From NCBI RefSeq assembly GCF_000526995.1, contig NZ_AZUI01000001.1:1116001-1180000 (forward strand): a stretch of 64,000 nt of DNA, in the 5' to 3' direction. How positions within the stretch are numbered: the stretch's first letter is position 1; each line of letters begins with the position of its first letter. Both the position numbers and the translations under genes were made by a program. This document shows positions 7,977 to 16,259 of this stretch, in pieces. The DNA is from Lacrimispora indolis DSM 755 (GTDB lineage: Bacteria; Bacillota; Clostridia; Lachnospirales; Lachnospiraceae). The notes below the pieces were generated by a model, which was not told the DNA's origin, ran no database searches, and saw only the letters and a program-made list of their open reading frames with translations.

Positions 7977-8742
7977 AGCAGACTGCCATATCCTTTTTTA
8001 TAATCTGTGTCATCGCTTCAATCCCAACCTGAATCGCCCTGTCCTCCCATTCTCTTGGGTAGTCCTTATCGTCATTGCTGTAGCTCCTGTAATTTGTCGC
8101 GCTGATCATGACGGAAGACATTCTGATGTCCAGGGAGGCCGCTGCCAGGAACAAGGTGGCACACTCCATGCTGGAATTGGTGGCTCCGCCCTTTTCGTAA
8201 GCCTCCCACTTGCTTTTCAGCTCATAATACACCGGTTTTGTCTCAGGGGAAACCTCTGTATAAAAAGAATCCTTTGAAATCGTCACTCCGATATTATAAG
8301 GAATATTCAGTTTCTTCGCGGCAGCCTCCAGCTCCTTTACCATCTCATAATCCGGCACAGCCGGGAACTCCTCAGGCAGATAGTGAAGCCCTGTTCCCTC
8401 CATTCTCACCGCTCCGTTGGGAATGATCACATCTCCCACCTTAACCTTGGGAGAGGTGGAAGCACAGGAACCGATCCTCATCATGGTGTGAGCGCCGCAT
8501 TCATACAGCTCCTCCACAGCGATGGCCGCAGAAGGTCCGCCTATCCCGGTGCTGGTTACAGAGACCTGGACTCCTGCCAGGGTTCCTGTGTAAGTGAGAT
8601 ACTCCCTGTGATGGGCTATTTTCACCGGATTATCAAAATAAGCTGCTATTTTGGCTGCCCGTTCCACACTTCCCGGCAAAAATACATATTGCCCTATCTG
8701 ATCTTTGGTAACGCTTAAATGCATCATCTTCTTTTCCTGCAT
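7975..8742 (-). CDS. Nucleoside phosphorylase, uridine-phosphorylase family (paralogue 1)
   Basis: 255 residues from the ATG at 8742, which has AGGAG nine bases upstream; a farther upstream ATG would read through an intergenic repeat and is not supported. The fold-defining segments of the PNP/UDP family are present: LPGSVERA near residue 20 (phosphate loop), TSTGIGGPSAAIA near residue 68, RIGSCAST near 94, and the ribose-binding SMEC near 190. Such enzymes split nucleosides with phosphate to base and ribose-1-phosphate. The usual GDP of the phosphate loop is GSV here, as in the paralogue at 15407-16171 (GSP), so base or sugar preference may differ from classical Udp. Confidence 0.85.
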   Translation of the reverse strand: MQEKKMMHLSVTKDQIGQYVFLPGSVERAAKIAAYFDNPVKIAHHREYLTYTGTLAGVQVSVTSTGIGGPSAAIAVEELYECGAHTMMRIGSCASTSPKVKVGDVIIPNGAVRMEGTGLHYLPEEFPAVPDYEMVKELEAAAKKLNIPYNIGVTISKDSFYTEVSPETKPVYYELKSKWEAYEKGGATNSSMECATLFLAAASLDIRMSSVMISATNYRSYSNDDKDYPREWEDRAIQVGIEAMTQIIKKDMAVC

Positions 8743-8788
8743 ATCCTGTCTTCTCCTGACTTTTCCTATTATCTGCCCATGCTTTCCG

Positions 8789-8818
8789 GGCATGAAGGGA
8801 TACCCCCAGGGTATTTTC
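8789..8818 (-). repeat. Short interspersed repeat, copy 2
   Basis: Minus strand ATACCCTGGGGGTATCCC followed by TTCATGCCC, alignable with copies at 190-219 and 10625-10652 across about 28 bases. It sits between two phosphorylase genes. A neighbouring CATGC/GCATG inverted repeat adjoins it. Confidence 0.5.
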
Positions 8819-8873
8819 TATTTCCCGTTTATATTCTTTGAGCTTCAGGAAAACCACACCGAGTATCTTCCTA

Positions 8874-9659
8874 TTATAATGGAATATCCTGCCGGTTTTC
8901 CTTATGGAAACGGTAAATTGCCTCCAGCACCACACGGATCTCATCATCCCAGCCGGATGCCAGCCCTGTATTCTCCGTTTCATAGATCACTTCACCTGTG
9001 ACAATGTTGCCGGAGACGGCACTGATCATGGCTCCTCTTACCTTCCTGCGATGGCAGACTGTATAAAGGGCAGAGCTTTCCATCTCAACATTTAAGCAGC
9101 CAAGCTTTGACAGTTTTTCAATCCATTCCTCTGTTTCTCCATAGAACGCGTCATCACTGGCATTGATGCCGTAATAGATGCTGCCGGAAATCTCCTCCTT
9201 TAGATCCTTTGCCGTATCGATCAGCACTCTTGTCAAGTCAAAATCCGGTACAGCCGGGAAACAGTCCGGCACGTAAAATCTGGAGGTGCCTTCGTTTTTC
9301 ATGGATGCGGTGGAGATCATTAAGTCGCCTATTTTTATTCCTTCCTGCAAGGCCGCGCTGCTTCCGATCCTGATGAGGCATTTTGCGCCGATATTGATCA
9401 GTTCTTCTGCTGCAATGGCTGCCGAAGGGCAGCCCATTCCCGTAGAGGTGACGGAAATCTTTACCCCTTTATAATAACCTGTAAAGGTTCGGTGCTCCCG
9501 GTTATTGGCAATCAGTTCAGCATTTTCCAGGTGCTTTGCCACCCGGTCAGAACGGGCCGGATCGCCTGGAAGCAAAACATATTCACCGATATCTCCGGGA
9601 CTTAAATGAATGTGGTACTGTCTTTTTCCAATGGTTTTTTCATCTTTATTTAATGACAT
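8874..9659 (-). CDS. Nucleoside phosphorylase, uridine-phosphorylase family (paralogue 2)
   Basis: 261 residues. Unlike the other two phosphorylases it keeps the classical LPGDPAR phosphate loop (about residues 32-38), TSTGMGCPSAAIA, and the NVEMESSALY ribose-binding segment, so it is the closest of the three to true uridine phosphorylase (Udp). It would convert uridine plus phosphate to uracil and ribose-1-phosphate. Its start overlaps the end of the permease gene at 9646-10584 by 14 bases, showing translational coupling to the importer. It is followed by an 80-base gap with a repeat element and then paralogue 1. Confidence 0.88.
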   Translation of the reverse strand: MSLNKDEKTIGKRQYHIHLSPGDIGEYVLLPGDPARSDRVAKHLENAELIANNREHRTFTGYYKGVKISVTSTGMGCPSAAIAAEELINIGAKCLIRIGSSAALQEGIKIGDLMISTASMKNEGTSRFYVPDCFPAVPDFDLTRVLIDTAKDLKEEISGSIYYGINASDDAFYGETEEWIEKLSKLGCLNVEMESSALYTVCHRRKVRGAMISAVSGNIVTGEVIYETENTGLASGWDDEIRVVLEAIYRFHKENRQDIPL

Positions 9660-10584
9660 TTTGCTGCATCTCCCTATTTCTCTTATTTTTCTGTCTCTGT
9701 TTTTGGATCGAGTAAATGGTCAGGCCTAAAATGGTGGCCCCATAAGGCAGCATCTGTACAAATTCCGACGGGATCTGTAAAAGCTGCAGGATATTGGAAA
9801 GGCCGTCAAAGAAGGAAAACACCATGGAGGAGATCAAGGCTCCCACAGGGCTTGCCTGTCCCATGGCGCAGGCGGCAAGTGCGATAAAACCCCGGCCTGC
9901 CACCATGTCCCTGGTAAACATGGATAAGTAGCCCATGGATAAATACATTCCTCCCATTCCTGCCATTACACCGCATAATAAAATGGCCAAAAACCGGATC
10001 TTAACCACATTCTGCCCAACGCTGGAAGCTGCGCTGGGATTTTCCCCTACGGCCCTCATCCGAAGTCCCATTGGAGTACGGTATAAAAATACCGAAATCA
10101 CGATCACCATGAGAAAGGCAAAGTATGTAACCACATTGTGGCCGGATAAAATATCTCCCAGCACGGGAATATCCTTTATAACAGGAATGCGGACTGCCGG
10201 AAAACTATAGCTTTTTAAGGATGAACTGGACCCTTTTTCTCCTGTTGCCAGCTGGAGCACAAAGACCGTGAGCCCGCCTGCAATGGTGTTGATTGCCGTG
10301 CCGCACAAAACGGCGTTAGCCTTTAACATCAGATGAAAGTATGCAAAAACCCCGCTTACAACCAGGGCAGCACCAACGCCTGCAACGATCCCCCAAAACA
10401 GATTACCTCCCCAGGCGCTTCCTAAAACCCCGAACAGGGCCGAAATAAGCATGATTCCGTCCAATCCAAGATTGACCACTCCCGTTCTTTCGCAGATCAC
10501 CGCACCCAGGGCAGTGAGTAAAATAGGAGTTGCCACACGGATCCACATAAAAAGGAAATCCACGATAAATGAATAATCAATCAT
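9646..10584 (-). CDS. Nucleoside ABC importer, permease 2 (NupQ/YufQ type)
   Basis: 312 residues with about 8-9 membrane helices, of the BPD-transporter-2 (branched/ribose type) permease family. The segment CERTGVVNLGLDGIMLISA near residues 30-48 is highly characteristic of the second permease of BMP-dependent nucleoside importers. It pairs with the product of 10581-11717 in the membrane to form the channel, energised by the ATPase at 11707-13269. Its ATG overlaps the preceding permease stop by 4 bases (ATGA), so the two are coupled and made in equal amounts. Purine and pyrimidine nucleosides are the expected substrates from the enzymes in the operon. Confidence 0.92.
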   Translation of the reverse strand: MIDYSFIVDFLFMWIRVATPILLTALGAVICERTGVVNLGLDGIMLISALFGVLGSAWGGNLFWGIVAGVGAALVVSGVFAYFHLMLKANAVLCGTAINTIAGGLTVFVLQLATGEKGSSSSLKSYSFPAVRIPVIKDIPVLGDILSGHNVVTYFAFLMVIVISVFLYRTPMGLRMRAVGENPSAASSVGQNVVKIRFLAILLCGVMAGMGGMYLSMGYLSMFTRDMVAGRGFIALAACAMGQASPVGALISSMVFSFFDGLSNILQLLQIPSEFVQMLPYGATILGLTIYSIQKQRQKNKRNREMQQNVIK

Positions 10585-11717
10585 TTACTATTTCTCCTTT
10601 CATTATTACCCTCCACGCTTTTTGGACATAGTGGTATACCCGCAGGGTGTTTCATTCCTGTTTCTGCCTTTGCAGCCTCTACGATCATTTTCTGCTTCCA
10701 CTTCTTAAGCAGAGCCTCGGCTGCAATCATCAGTATCATGACTCCCTGGATGATCTTTACCACTTCGCTGCTGACATCGCTGTTTCTTGCCATAATGTTT
10801 GCCCCAACATTGAGATATCCCATGAAAAGGGCTGCCAGAGGCACCAGAAGGGGATTGTTTCTTGCAAGCAGGGCCACGGCAATTCCGGTCCAGCCATATC
10901 CGGGGCTTGCGGTCCATTTAAAACGGGTGTACATGCCCAAAAGCTCCGCGCCGCCTCCCACTCCTGCAAGGGCTCCGGCAATTACCTGGGAGGCCACCAT
11001 AACGCCGGTGACCTTTATTCCCGAGTAATTTGCAAACTTGGGGTTGTTTCCTACAATTCTCAGCTTCATTCCAAAGGTAGTGCGAAAAAGCAGGAAATAA
11101 GTGGACAGGCAAAGAACGACCGCAAGGACGATTCCGACGTGAATCCTGGTGCCGCCTATGATCACCGGAAGCAGGGAGGTGTCCAGAAATGCAATGGAGG
11201 CCAGGCTTGAACTGCTGATCTCACGGAAATAATAGCTCACCATGTAGATTGCAAAAAACTGGACGATATAATTGAGCATCAACGAGGTCACCACTTCTGA
11301 AACCTGCCATTTCATTTTTAGCAGAGCTGGGATCAGGGCCACGGCAGCACCCATGGCCGCCGCCGCCAGCAGTGCAACCGCCGAATGGATTCCCGCAGGC
11401 AGCGGCACGGAGGTGGCAATCATCATTGCACCAAGAGTCCCGATGAAAAAAGCGCCCTCTGCGATCATGGAGAACTGTCCGGCTCCGAAGATCAATATAA
11501 CGGCCAGGGCCGTAAACATTAACGGAGAGGCTGCCTCCACAATGTTTCCGATACGGCGGAAGGAAGTGAAGGGACCGACAAAAAAGCTGAAAAAAGCGTT
11601 CATTGGCTCAGAACTGGTTCCTAATACAATCGCAGTGACCAGACCGCAGGATACCAAAATTGTGATCAGCAGCTTTGTTAGATCCACGATTAAGTGAATT
11701 CGTTTGTTACTGTCCAT
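10581..11717 (-). CDS. Nucleoside ABC importer, permease 1 (NupP/YufP type)
   Basis: 378 residues, multi-spanning, BPD-transporter-2 family. Diagnostic stretches are GQFSMIAEGAFFIGTLGAMM near residues 81-100 and VGANIMARNSDVSSEVVKII near residues 307-326. It forms the membrane channel with the next gene product. The start overlaps the end of the ATPase gene by 11 bases. The last ~25 residues (HPAGIPLCPKSVEGNN region) are encoded by a copy of the short interspersed repeat at 10625-10652, so the C-terminus appears extended by repeat insertion; the core domain ends before it. Confidence 0.92.
   Translation of the reverse strand: MDSNKRIHLIVDLTKLLITILVSCGLVTAIVLGTSSEPMNAFFSFFVGPFTSFRRIGNIVEAASPLMFTALAVILIFGAGQFSMIAEGAFFIGTLGAMMIATSVPLPAGIHSAVALLAAAAMGAAVALIPALLKMKWQVSEVVTSLMLNYIVQFFAIYMVSYYFREISSSSLASIAFLDTSLLPVIIGGTRIHVGIVLAVVLCLSTYFLLFRTTFGMKLRIVGNNPKFANYSGIKVTGVMVASQVIAGALAGVGGGAELLGMYTRFKWTASPGYGWTGIAVALLARNNPLLVPLAALFMGYLNVGANIMARNSDVSSEVVKIIQGVMILMIAAEALLKKWKQKMIVEAAKAETGMKHPAGIPLCPKSVEGNNERRNSK
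10625..10652 (-). repeat. Short interspersed repeat, copy 3, inside the 3' end of a permease gene
   Basis: Minus strand GAAACACCCTGCGGGTATAC followed by CACTATGTCC, the best stem-loop of the three copies (ACCC-TGC-GGGT). It is translated as the C-terminal tail of the upstream permease. Confidence 0.5.
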
Positions 11718-13269
11718 GACATACCTCCTTTATCTCTGCATCAGACTGCTTTTCAATTCCAAGCATATATTTTCCCAGTTCCAGCTCACTGATCTTCCCT
11801 GCATCAGGAAAATACGCCACGATCTGGCCTTCATGCATGACAATGATGCTGTCGGATAACCCCAGCACCTCATTTAGGTCCGAGCTGATGAGCAATACGG
11901 ATTTCTTGCTGTCTCTCATTTTAATCAGCCTTCTCCGGATGAATTCGGTGGCGCCCACATCCACGCCCCTGGTAGGCTGGTTGGCAATGATGACCTTGGG
12001 ATCGCTGGACAATTCTCTCGCCAGCACTGCCTTTTGGATATTTCCGCCTGAAAGGCTGTCGATCCTCACATCGGGATTCTTGCACAGCACCTGATAATCT
12101 CTTACCATATCCTGGCCGTATTGCTTTACTCTGCGTTTATCAATGATCCCGCGCTTTGAAAACTGCTTAGAGGAAATTTTATCTGAAAGAGTATTTTCCG
12201 TAATGGAAAGAGCTGAAGCCACGCCTGTTGTCATGCGGTCTTCCGGAATGTGGGAAACAGAAAGGGCCCGTATATCCCGGATGCTGCATCCGGAAATCTC
12301 CTTGCCGCACAGTTTAATGGAACCGGAATTATATTTACGAAGCCCTGTCAGAGCCTCCGCCAGTTCTGACTGGCCGTTGCCCTCCACGCCTGCGATCCCA
12401 AGGATCTCCCCTTCTCTTAAAAGAAAGGATAAATTGTTTACATAAGTTTTCCCATTCTCACCGGCAATGGATAAATTCTTTACCTTAATGGTGGGTTTGC
12501 CGATCTTTGGCGGGTTTTTCTCTATGTTTAAAATTACGTCTCTTCCCACCATGAGGTTGGAGATGTCCTGTTCCGTCACATCTTTCATATCATACAGGCC
12601 CATGGACCTTCCCTGGCGGATGATGGAGATCCTGTCGCACAGCTCTTTTACTTCGTTCAGCTTATGGGAAATGAAAATTATGGTATAGCCGCTGTTTTTA
12701 AGCCTTTTCAGCTCCTCAAATAATTCCGTGGTTTCCTGTGGAGTGAGTACTGCAGTAGGCTCATCCAGAATGAGTATTTTCGCCCCGCGAAACAATGCCT
12801 TTAATATCTCCACCTTTTGCTTCTGACCCACTGTCAGCTCCTCAATCCTTGCCCTGGGACTCACCTGCATGTTAAACTTATCCGCCATCTCTTCCACCTG
12901 CTTGTGAGCATTCTTTCTGTTGATCAGCAGACCCTTTGTAGGTTCAACCCCCAGGATGACATTCTCCGCAACCGTTAGCGAGGGAACCAGCATGAAATGC
13001 TGGTGTACCATTCCGATCCCCAGGCTGATGGCTAATTGGGGAGAAGTAATGATGGTTTTCACACCATTGACGTAGATATCTCCTGAGGTCGGCTGTTCTT
13101 CGCCAAAAATGATTTTCATTAAAGTGGATTTTCCCGCCCCGTTTTCTCCGGACAGGGCATGGATCTCTCCGGCATGAACGGAGAAGTTGATCCCCTTATT
13201 CGCCATTACGCCGTTGGAGTATACTTTAACAATATTTTCCACCCGCAATACTTCTTTTCTCTCTTCCAT
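11707..13269 (-). CDS. Nucleoside ABC importer, tandem ATP-binding protein (NupO/YufO type)
   Basis: 520 residues from the ATG at 13269 (AAGGAG eight bases upstream; an in-frame upstream ATG would enter an intercistronic hairpin). Two ABC domains are fused. The first has Walker A GENGAGKST near residue 41, the signature LTVGQKQKVEILKAL and Walker B ILILDEPTAVL. The second has the degenerate P-loop GVEGNGQSE and the signature LSGGNIQKAVLAREL, as is normal for the RbsA/NupO class. It hydrolyses ATP to drive nucleoside uptake through the two permeases with the BMP lipoprotein as receptor. It is separated from the BMP gene by an intercistronic stem-loop. Confidence 0.93.
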   Translation of the reverse strand: MEERKEVLRVENIVKVYSNGVMANKGINFSVHAGEIHALSGENGAGKSTLMKIIFGEEQPTSGDIYVNGVKTIITSPQLAISLGIGMVHQHFMLVPSLTVAENVILGVEPTKGLLINRKNAHKQVEEMADKFNMQVSPRARIEELTVGQKQKVEILKALFRGAKILILDEPTAVLTPQETTELFEELKRLKNSGYTIIFISHKLNEVKELCDRISIIRQGRSMGLYDMKDVTEQDISNLMVGRDVILNIEKNPPKIGKPTIKVKNLSIAGENGKTYVNNLSFLLREGEILGIAGVEGNGQSELAEALTGLRKYNSGSIKLCGKEISGCSIRDIRALSVSHIPEDRMTTGVASALSITENTLSDKISSKQFSKRGIIDKRRVKQYGQDMVRDYQVLCKNPDVRIDSLSGGNIQKAVLARELSSDPKVIIANQPTRGVDVGATEFIRRRLIKMRDSKKSVLLISSDLNEVLGLSDSIIVMHEGQIVAYFPDAGKISELELGKYMLGIEKQSDAEIKEVCHGQ

Positions 13270-13299
13270 CCTATTACTCCTTAAAAATCCTTCTGGAAA

Positions 13300-13343
13300 G
13301 GGCAGCAGCAAAATATACGGACGCCTTTATTTTGCTGCTGCCC
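13300..13343 (-). other. Intercistronic stem-loop downstream of the BMP lipoprotein gene
   Basis: A perfect 16-bp inverted repeat (GGGCAGCAGCAAAATA at 13300-13315 with its complement at 13328-13343). On the transcript it follows the BMP gene and is not followed by a U-tract (TTTCCAG). This is the typical position of a 3'-protecting or partial-attenuation stem that lets binding protein exceed membrane components. Confidence 0.75.
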
Positions 13344-13362
13344 TATGGTTTCAATAACAGGC

Positions 13363-14526
13363 TTATTTCATGCTGTCACGCAATGCGGAGACTTCTTCCG
13401 TCGTCATCTTCATGGCGCTTCCTACTGTGATTTCACCCTTGATGATCTTGTCCCTCACTGCTTCAAGATTCTTCTTGATATCCTCCGTAACGATGGAGTT
13501 AAAATTATCATTCTGAGCCAGACCAACTGCACCGCTGTCAAGGCCCAGGGCATAGGTCTCGTCACAGGTCATGGAACCGTCTATGAGACCTTTTGCCGCT
13601 GTCACCAGGGAATCGCCCACATTCTTTAAGGTCGATGTGAGGATGTTCTTTGCGATGTCAGGATTGGTTTCCTTTAACTGGGTATATAAATCCTGGTCAC
13701 AGGCGATTAAGTATTTATCAACGTTGCTGGCCGCTGTTGCCGCACCAAGAATACTCTGGGAAGCCGGTGCATATACGATCTGCGCGCCCTGGTTATATAA
13801 CTGAGTGGTCATTTCAAGACATTTGGGAACATCCTCAAAGGAACCCACATAGGAAGGGATCACCTTGATGCTTGGATCTACATATTTCACACCTTCTAAA
13901 TATCCTACCAGGAAGTCATTGATATTTGCCACGTCCATGGAACCGATAAAGCCCAAGGTTCTCTTGGAGGCATCGATCTTTGCATCTCCGGAATCAAGCA
14001 TCTGGGCTGCCAGAACGCCTGCCAGGAAGGAGCCCTGATTGGAATTGTATGTAATTCCCATCATATTTCCTTCTGTCACCACGTCCCGGTCCACATCGCT
14101 GTCAAAGAAAATATACTTTTTGTCAGGATACTGGGCTGCCGTATTCTGCGCCACCTCTTTTACCGACCAGGTACCCGCGATGATGACATCCCAATCCTGC
14201 TCGGATACATCTGTAAAATGGCCTTCATAGCTGGTTTCATCACGGCCCATTTCAACCACCTTGATATCTGCCCCAAGCTCATCTCTCATGCGGTAAAGGC
14301 CGCTGGCTGCTGAATCATAAAAGCCTTTATCTCCCAAATTTCCGTTTACCAGGTACACAGCTTTCAATGGCTTTTCCGATGCCTTCTCCTCCTTTGCCCC
14401 ATCTGTCTCCTTTGTTTGCTCCTGTGCTCCGCCGGTACTCTGTGCGCCGTTATTTGTTTTGCCGCATGCGGTGAGCATGGTGCAGGTAAGAACTCCTGCC
14501 ATAATCAGACTTAACGTTTTTTTCAT
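13363..14526 (-). CDS. BMP-family nucleoside-binding lipoprotein
   Basis: 387 residues. A signal peptide of about 20 residues ends in the lipobox LTAC (Cys21), so the protein is a membrane-anchored lipoprotein facing the outside. A Thr/Ala/Glu-rich linker follows to about residue 50, then the BMP (PnrA-like) domain with YLVNGNLGDKGFYDSAASG and VIIAGTWSVKEVAQ. This fold binds purine nucleosides and delivers them to the adjacent ABC transporter. A 16-bp stem-loop just downstream probably stabilises its mRNA relative to the permease genes. Confidence 0.92.
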   Translation of the reverse strand: MKKTLSLIMAGVLTCTMLTACGKTNNGAQSTGGAQEQTKETDGAKEEKASEKPLKAVYLVNGNLGDKGFYDSAASGLYRMRDELGADIKVVEMGRDETSYEGHFTDVSEQDWDVIIAGTWSVKEVAQNTAAQYPDKKYIFFDSDVDRDVVTEGNMMGITYNSNQGSFLAGVLAAQMLDSGDAKIDASKRTLGFIGSMDVANINDFLVGYLEGVKYVDPSIKVIPSYVGSFEDVPKCLEMTTQLYNQGAQIVYAPASQSILGAATAASNVDKYLIACDQDLYTQLKETNPDIAKNILTSTLKNVGDSLVTAAKGLIDGSMTCDETYALGLDSGAVGLAQNDNFNSIVTEDIKKNLEAVRDKIIKGEITVGSAMKMTTEEVSALRDSMK

Positions 14527-14633
14527 TCCCTTTCTCCTCTCTGTTGCTGAATCATATCTGTTTGTTTTGCAGCATATTTGAAAAGAGCTCTCCCTCCTGC
14601 CTGTAACCCGTTGGCCGGTATGCCCCTTTTCAA

Positions 14634-15401
14634 TTACAAGTGAGACTTACGCTCCATGGAAAAACGGTATTTGCTTCCCAGAAGCTGGTGCTTGACATAG
14701 CTAAGGGGCCTGTCCCCTTCATCCACCAGGATCTCTTCCACAATGATGACAGGTTCATTTTTGTTGATGCCCTCAATATAGGAATCTGCATCCGCGTTCA
14801 ATACATTGAATACGGTTTTGGCCCGCTTTGCCAGCCGGTACAGCCCATAAACGCTGAATTCCCTGATCTTTTCCGTATCATTTATATCAAGCTGGTATTT
14901 CTCAATGTATTCCGCATCAAAGATGGTGACCGTGTTTGCCATCTGCCGTCCATTGGAAAAATAATTGGTGTTGTTAAGAACCATTAAATCACCGGGCTTT
15001 TTATGTCCCAGCTCATGGGCAACGTAAACGCCGCAAGGCTGGTACTGGGCGGAAATCCTGATTTCATCAATGGTATCCACACAGTTCTCAATACACGGGT
15101 TAAACAGCCACTGGAAGCCATCCTTATATTGCAGCGCATGGGTTGCAACCACCGCCTGCTTTCCCTGGGTCTTATTTATGTATCCATCCTCTTCCAGCTT
15201 TCTCATAGCCATTCTGACTGTGCCGCGGCTGACCTTCCAGTAATCAGCCAGTTTATTTTCACTTGGAACAACATCCCCTGCCTTGATCACGCCTTCTACG
15301 ATCAGATTAAAAATAATATCATAAATTTTTACGTAATTAGGTATCACCAGGCTTTCTGAAATGTCTTCTCCCAAAAGCGGCAGTTTATTGTAGTCCATCA
15401 T
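14634..15401 (-). CDS. GntR-family (HutC/UTRA type) repressor of the nucleoside operon
   Basis: 255 residues from an ATG at 15401, placed after GGTGGGGTGA; a GTG three codons earlier is the alternative. The winged HTH is near residues 25-85 (SENKLADYWKVSRGTVRMAM), followed by a UTRA-like ligand domain. It is the second gene of the nucleoside operon, its ribosome-binding site overlapping the phosphorylase stop codon. The operon promoter carries two identical 15-bp palindromes, the expected operator of a GntR dimer, so autoregulation with a nucleoside, base or sugar phosphate as inducer is the likely scheme. The ligand is inferred, not shown. Confidence 0.87.
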   Translation of the reverse strand: MMDYNKLPLLGEDISESLVIPNYVKIYDIIFNLIVEGVIKAGDVVPSENKLADYWKVSRGTVRMAMRKLEEDGYINKTQGKQAVVATHALQYKDGFQWLFNPCIENCVDTIDEIRISAQYQPCGVYVAHELGHKKPGDLMVLNNTNYFSNGRQMANTVTIFDAEYIEKYQLDINDTEKIREFSVYGLYRLAKRAKTVFNVLNADADSYIEGINKNEPVIIVEEILVDEGDRPLSYVKHQLLGSKYRFSMERKSHL

Positions 15402-15406
15402 ACCAT

Positions 15407-16171
15407 TCACCCCACCAAATCATTTTTTATTATGGCTCTCATCGCCTCAATCCCAACCAGGATCACCCGGTTTTCCAGCTCTGTAAGAGGTACCCGGTCC
15501 TCTGCCGAAGTACTTTTATAATCAGTTGCGCTCACTAATACGGAGGCCGCCCGGATCCCCAGACTGGCCGCAACCAGAAACAGGGTGGAACATTCCATGC
15601 TGGTGGAGGTGGCTCCGCCTGCCTCATATGAGCTCCACTTATGAAGGATCTCATCCTTTACCGGCTTTTTCTCCGGCTGGGTCTGGCTGTAAAAGGAGGC
15701 TTTTGTGATCGTGACCCCCACATTACAGGGCATGTCCAGCCTTTTGGAGGCTGCCTCCAGTTCTTTGATCATGGAAAAATCCGGAACTGCAGGAAATTCC
15801 ACAGGCAGGTAATGATTGCCCACGCCTTCCATCCTTACTGCTCCATTTGGAATCACAATGTCACCTGTCTTTACCTTTTTTGAAGTGGAAGCACCGGAGC
15901 CGATGCGAAGCATGGTATCTGCACCGCATTGGTAAAGCTCCTCCATGGCAATGGCTGCGGAAGGCCCTCCAATACCTGTGCTGGTTACTGCCACCCTAGT
16001 TCCGTCCAGCTCACCTGCAAAGGTCCTGAATTCCCGATTATATGCAATTTCCCTTGGGTTATCAAAATAAGAGGCGATCTTTTCCGCCCTCTCCGGACTT
16101 CCCGGCAAAAATACATACCGCCCTACATCGCCTTTGGAGATTCCAATATGCATCATCTTCAATTTTTCCAT
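15407..16171 (-). CDS. Nucleoside phosphorylase, uridine-phosphorylase family (paralogue 3, operon leader)
   Basis: 254 residues, clearly paralogous to the product of 7975-8742: both share MMH at the start, VFLPGS-ERA, TSTGIGGPSAAIA and MECxTLFL. LPGSPERA (about residues 23-30) replaces the usual LPGDPxR of Udp, while the phosphate-binding Arg is kept. It should cleave a nucleoside phosphorolytically. AAAGGAGGAG precedes the ATG. It is the first gene behind the operator-controlled promoter. The substrates of the three paralogues cannot be separated by inspection. Confidence 0.87.
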   Translation of the reverse strand: MEKLKMMHIGISKGDVGRYVFLPGSPERAEKIASYFDNPREIAYNREFRTFAGELDGTRVAVTSTGIGGPSAAIAMEELYQCGADTMLRIGSGASTSKKVKTGDIVIPNGAVRMEGVGNHYLPVEFPAVPDFSMIKELEAASKRLDMPCNVGVTITKASFYSQTQPEKKPVKDEILHKWSSYEAGGATSTSMECSTLFLVAASLGIRAASVLVSATDYKSTSAEDRVPLTELENRVILVGIEAMRAIIKNDLVG

Positions 16172-16204
16172 ATTCTCCTCCTTTTGCTGTTTTTCATCAC
16201 TTTT

Positions 16205-16259
16205 AACTTGGCTGCCAAGTTGTTGGCATTAGAATATCACTTGGCTGCCAAGTTGTCAA
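16205..16259 (-). promoter_or_regulatory. Promoter and twin-palindrome operator of the nucleoside operon
   Basis: On the minus strand TTGACA (16259-16254), 17 bases, TATTCT (16236-16231). The spacer is filled by the perfect palindrome ACTTGGCAGCCAAGT (16253-16239). A second identical copy lies downstream at 16220-16206, near +10 to +25. Centres are 33 bp apart, about three helical turns, so two repressor dimers would sit on one face. The GntR gene in the operon is the obvious regulator. Confidence 0.85.

Noticed and set aside
10647..11210. 187-residue plus-strand ORF opposite the nucleoside permease
   Set aside because: Shadow of a well-supported permease gene; His/Cys/Ser-rich composition typical of antisense translation and no start signal.
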